Positions 13,553-15,745 of a DNA stretch of 15,745 bases are shown one piece after another. The notes under the pieces are model-generated. The model did not search any database, was not told the origin of the DNA, and was given only the letters and a program-made list of their open reading frames with translations. Both the position numbers and the translations under genes were made by a program. The first letter of the stretch is position 1. Each line of letters begins with the position of its first letter. Source of the DNA: Pseudomonadota bacterium (GTDB lineage: Bacteria > Pseudomonadota > Gammaproteobacteria > Pseudomonadales > Azotimanducaceae); contig JAACDS010000155.1 in assembly GCA_009936895.1 (NCBI GenBank), positions 1-15,745 of the forward strand, written 5' to 3'.

Positions 13553-14017
13553 ATGAAGCTGCGCGTCATTTCTGTCGGCAGCAAGTGTCCGGCTTGGATT
13601 CGTCAAGGCTTCGATGAGTACGCCAAGCGGCTGCCTAGAGAGATGCCGCTGACTTTGACAGAAGTTCCTGCACCGCGACATCACCAAGACAGCGCTAAGG
13701 TGGACGAGTATGAAGCGAAAAAAATCGCCGAGAAAATCAGTTCGTCGGATTGGGTTGTCGCCATGGACGAGGCAGGTCGACAATTTGACGGCGAGGGGGT
13801 ATCAGCTGAGCTAAACCGTTGGCGCGACATGGGTAAGGATGTCGTGTTCTTGATCGGAGGCGCGAACGGGTTGAGTCCACAGTTGCTCGGTCGGGCTGAC
13901 CAGCGTCTGTCACTGTCCGCACTGACCTTCCCTCATTACATGGTTCGCGTGTTGCTTGCCGAGAGTTTGTATCGCGCCTGGACGATCAGTATCGGGCACC
14001 CTTACCATCGGGAATGA
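13553..14017 (+). CDS. rlmH: 23S rRNA (pseudouridine1915-N3)-methyltransferase RlmH
   Basis: RlmH methylates N3 of pseudouridine 1915 in helix 69 of 23S rRNA, acting on assembled 70S ribosomes with S-adenosylmethionine. The product has 154 residues (E. coli 155) and matches end to end: MKLRVISVGSKCPAWIRQGF at the start, the SAM-binding knot motif FLIGGANGLS around residues 99-108, LSALTFPHYMVRVLLAESLYRAW, and the conserved terminal HPYHRE (149-154). The Shine-Dalgarno before the ATG is weak. The gene stands 21 bp after rsfS and is followed by 124 bp before mrdA. Confidence 0.97.
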   Translation: MKLRVISVGSKCPAWIRQGFDEYAKRLPREMPLTLTEVPAPRHHQDSAKVDEYEAKKIAEKISSSDWVVAMDEAGRQFDGEGVSAELNRWRDMGKDVVFLIGGANGLSPQLLGRADQRLSLSALTFPHYMVRVLLAESLYRAWTISIGHPYHRE

Positions 14018-14141
14018 TCTCCACGAAAGCTCCATTATCTGAATAAAATCAAAGGTCTATCATAAATTGCCCGGGTAGATAGTCCCTTGGGAATGAATCG
14101 GTCAACACCTGGCTCCGAAAGCGATGTAGAAGAGGGAAATT
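14018..14141 (+). other. Leader region between rlmH and mrdA
   Basis: This 124-bp spacer is long compared with its neighbours. A stop at 14127-14129 closes the mrdA frame upstream. TTATCT and TATCAT (about 14035-14062, 17 bases apart) is a weak promoter-like pair. No terminator hairpin with a T-run is seen after rlmH. Confidence 0.35.
14132..14141 (+). promoter_or_regulatory. Ribosome binding site that fixes the mrdA TTG start
   Basis: GAGGG at 14132-14136 lies five bases before TTG 14142. The frame has a TAG at 14127-14129 just upstream and no ATG or GTG before the membrane helix other than this TTG (ATT 14139 excepted). Confidence 0.65.
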
Positions 14142-15745
14142 TTGGCGTTCGAACGCTCCATAAAAGATCAAAGCCGAGAGGTTGAGCTGTTTACTGGTCG
14201 TGCGATTACGCTCTTTGTAGTGGTCGTTCTGCTGATAGGTGTGCTCATGCTCAGATTGCTCGAGCTGCAATTGTGGAACTACGATACCTACGCCAGTCGC
14301 TCGGACGACAACCGCATGCGAGTGCAAACTCTGGCACCGGCCCGAGGCATGATCTTCGATCGCAACGGCCGATTGTTGGCGGATAATCAAAATGCATCTT
14401 CTCTGGCGTTGGTTGCTGACGAAATTTCCGATGTACAAAGCACGCTAGCCGCAGTGTCTCGCGTACTGTCGCTCTCTGAGGCTCAAGAAGAAGAAATGTT
14501 AGCGCGCCTGAAGGGTAGCCGGGTATCGGATGCCTACGTCGTGGTCATCGACTCGTTGAGTGAATCTGAGGTGGCCAGCTTGGCGGTGAATCGGCATGTT
14601 CTTCCGGGTGTTTTAGTCATCAACCAATTGGTGCGCTATTACCCCTACGGTGAAATCGCCGCGCATGCGGTCGGTTCTGTGCGGCGCATGACGCATGACG
14701 ATCAGCGCGATGTTGATCCAGTGCAATACAGCGCAACGAAGTTCATCGGCAAGCGCGGGGTTGAGGCGTTTTATGAAGAACAGCTTCATGGCTCTGTGGG
14801 TTATCAAAAAGCCGAAACCGACGCTTTCGGCAGGGTGAGACAAACCCTGGATGTGCAAAGCCCTTCCGCTGGCGAGGACATACGCCTGCATCTGGACATA
14901 GAGTTACAAAAAGCCAGCGTCGAAGCACTTTCTGGACGTCGTGGTGCCATCGTGGCGCTTGATCCCCGCAGTGGTGGTGTTCTATCGATGGTCAGTTTGC
15001 CGGCCTACGACCCGAATATTTTCGTCTCCGGCATGAGCGAATCGGCCTTTTCCGCCCTCAGTTCATCCCGATACGTCCCGCTATTCAATCGAGCAACCAA
15101 TGGCCAGTATGCCCCGGGTTCAACGTTCAAACCCATTGTGGGCCTGTCGGGTATCGCCGATGGGCGTATCGATTGGGAAGATGAGATTGAAGACCGGGGT
15201 GCGTTTCAGTTGCCCGGACAAGAGCGGGTTTATCGAGATTGGTCCTGGACAAAGGACAATTCCGGCGGTCAGGGCATGGTGGACTTGCGGCGGGCTATTT
15301 ATCGATCCTCCAACGTTTATTTTTACGATCTCGCCAGTCGGCTACCGATTAGAAATCTGGTCGATTTTGCGGCCGAGTTCGGATTGGGGCGTAACCTGGC
15401 CTTGGATATCCCATCGGCCAGCGAGGGATTGCTGCCTAGCCCGGTCTGGAAACAAGGGGCCAAGGGTTTGCCGTGGTATCCCGGTGATTCTGTGAACATG
15501 GGCATCGGTCAAGGCGACTTGTTGGCCACCCCTATGCAAATGGCTGTCGTGGCGGCTACCTTGGCAAATCGTGGCGGCCGCGTGGCGCCGCGAATGCTGC
15601 ACAGTGTCTACGACGGGTCAGACGCATCCTTGCTAACAAAGACGCCACCCAAATCAACCCGTGTTGGGTTAGAAAAGGTGCATGCCGACGATTGGGAAAA
15701 AATGGTGGAATCAATGGAGGATGTTGTCCATCGGGGGAATAAGGG
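14142..15745 (+). CDS. mrdA: Peptidoglycan D,D-transpeptidase PBP2 (partial, TTG start)
   Basis: PBP2 is the class B penicillin-binding protein of the elongasome; it cross-links peptidoglycan with the glycosyltransferase RodA during side-wall growth. The frame runs from TTG 14142 off the window end, giving 534 residues of the usual 600 to 650. A short cytoplasmic N-terminus is followed by one membrane helix (about residues 21-43, LFVVVVLLIGVLMLRLLELQL). The PBP dimerisation domain has APARGMIFDRNGRLLADN and RYYPYGEIAAHAVG. The transpeptidase domain has the active-site Ser327 and Lys330 in APGSTFKP, SSN at 389-391 as the second motif, and GIGQGDLLATPMQM. The third motif, KTG or KSG, lies beyond the window. 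Order after rlmH matches Pseudomonas, where rodA usually follows. Confidence 0.95.
   Translation, partial: MAFERSIKDQSREVELFTGRAITLFVVVVLLIGVLMLRLLELQLWNYDTYASRSDDNRMRVQTLAPARGMIFDRNGRLLADNQNASSLALVADEISDVQSTLAAVSRVLSLSEAQEEEMLARLKGSRVSDAYVVVIDSLSESEVASLAVNRHVLPGVLVINQLVRYYPYGEIAAHAVGSVRRMTHDDQRDVDPVQYSATKFIGKRGVEAFYEEQLHGSVGYQKAETDAFGRVRQTLDVQSPSAGEDIRLHLDIELQKASVEALSGRRGAIVALDPRSGGVLSMVSLPAYDPNIFVSGMSESAFSALSSSRYVPLFNRATNGQYAPGSTFKPIVGLSGIADGRIDWEDEIEDRGAFQLPGQERVYRDWSWTKDNSGGQGMVDLRRAIYRSSNVYFYDLASRLPIRNLVDFAAEFGLGRNLALDIPSASEGLLPSPVWKQGAKGLPWYPGDSVNMGIGQGDLLATPMQMAVVAATLANRGGRVAPRMLHSVYDGSDASLLTKTPPKSTRVGLEKVHADDWEKMVESMEDVVHRGNK

Noticed and set aside
14049..14438. A 129-codon minus-strand open frame covering the rlmH-mrdA gap
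   Set aside because: Most of it is opposite the mrdA N-terminus, and its Gln/His-rich composition looks like a shadow of that gene.
1..15745. A search for mobile elements, CRISPR arrays, tRNA genes, toxin-antitoxin pairs or defence genes
   Set aside because: Nearly all of the sequence is accounted for by conserved housekeeping genes; no repeats with spacers, terminal inverted repeats, cloverleaf sequences or unfamiliar gene clusters were seen.

Overview
The window is a chromosomal housekeeping segment from a gammaproteobacterium of mid-range GC. I infer this from close protein similarity to Escherichia coli and Pseudomonas homologues across ribosomal proteins, RpoA, UvrA and PBP2, and from two gene orders: secY-rpmJ-rpsM-rpsK-rpsD-rpoA-rplQ, and the Pseudomonas-type proA-nadD-rsfS-rlmH-mrdA cluster. 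I cannot name a genus. Long acidic tails on two proteins would fit a marine or salt-tolerant lineage, but that is speculation.

Layout. (1) 1-5943, plus strand: the end of the spc operon (rplO tail, secY, rpmJ) runs into the alpha operon (rpsM, rpsK, rpsD, rpoA, rplQ). A class V aminotransferase of the alanine/serine-glyoxylate type follows rplQ after only 6 bp. (2) 6014-8839, minus strand: uvrA converges on the aminotransferase gene. (3) 9032-9544, plus strand: ssb, divergent from uvrA. (4) 9574-10401, minus strand: uppP, convergent with ssb. (5) 10463-11110, plus strand: a stand-alone Lon substrate-binding-domain protein, divergent from uppP and closed by a likely intrinsic terminator. (6) 11188-15745, plus strand: proA, nadD, rsfS, rlmH and mrdA, the last cut by the window end.

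The genes cover protein export (SecY), ribosome and RNA polymerase production, nucleotide excision repair and single-strand DNA binding, undecaprenyl-phosphate recycling and cell elongation (UppP, PBP2), proline and NAD synthesis, and ribosome silencing and 23S rRNA modification (RsfS, RlmH).

I found no tRNA, rRNA, CRISPR, insertion sequence, phage gene or defence system, and no previously undescribed system. No gap without a gene exceeds about 200 bp. The oddities are modest: C-terminal tails on L15, L17 and RsfS; an aminotransferase gene attached to the alpha operon; several non-ATG starts; a proA promoter that appears to give a leaderless mRNA; no recognisable LexA box between uvrA and ssb; and a short rpmJ-rpsM gap with no room for the E. 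coli type S4 regulatory leader.
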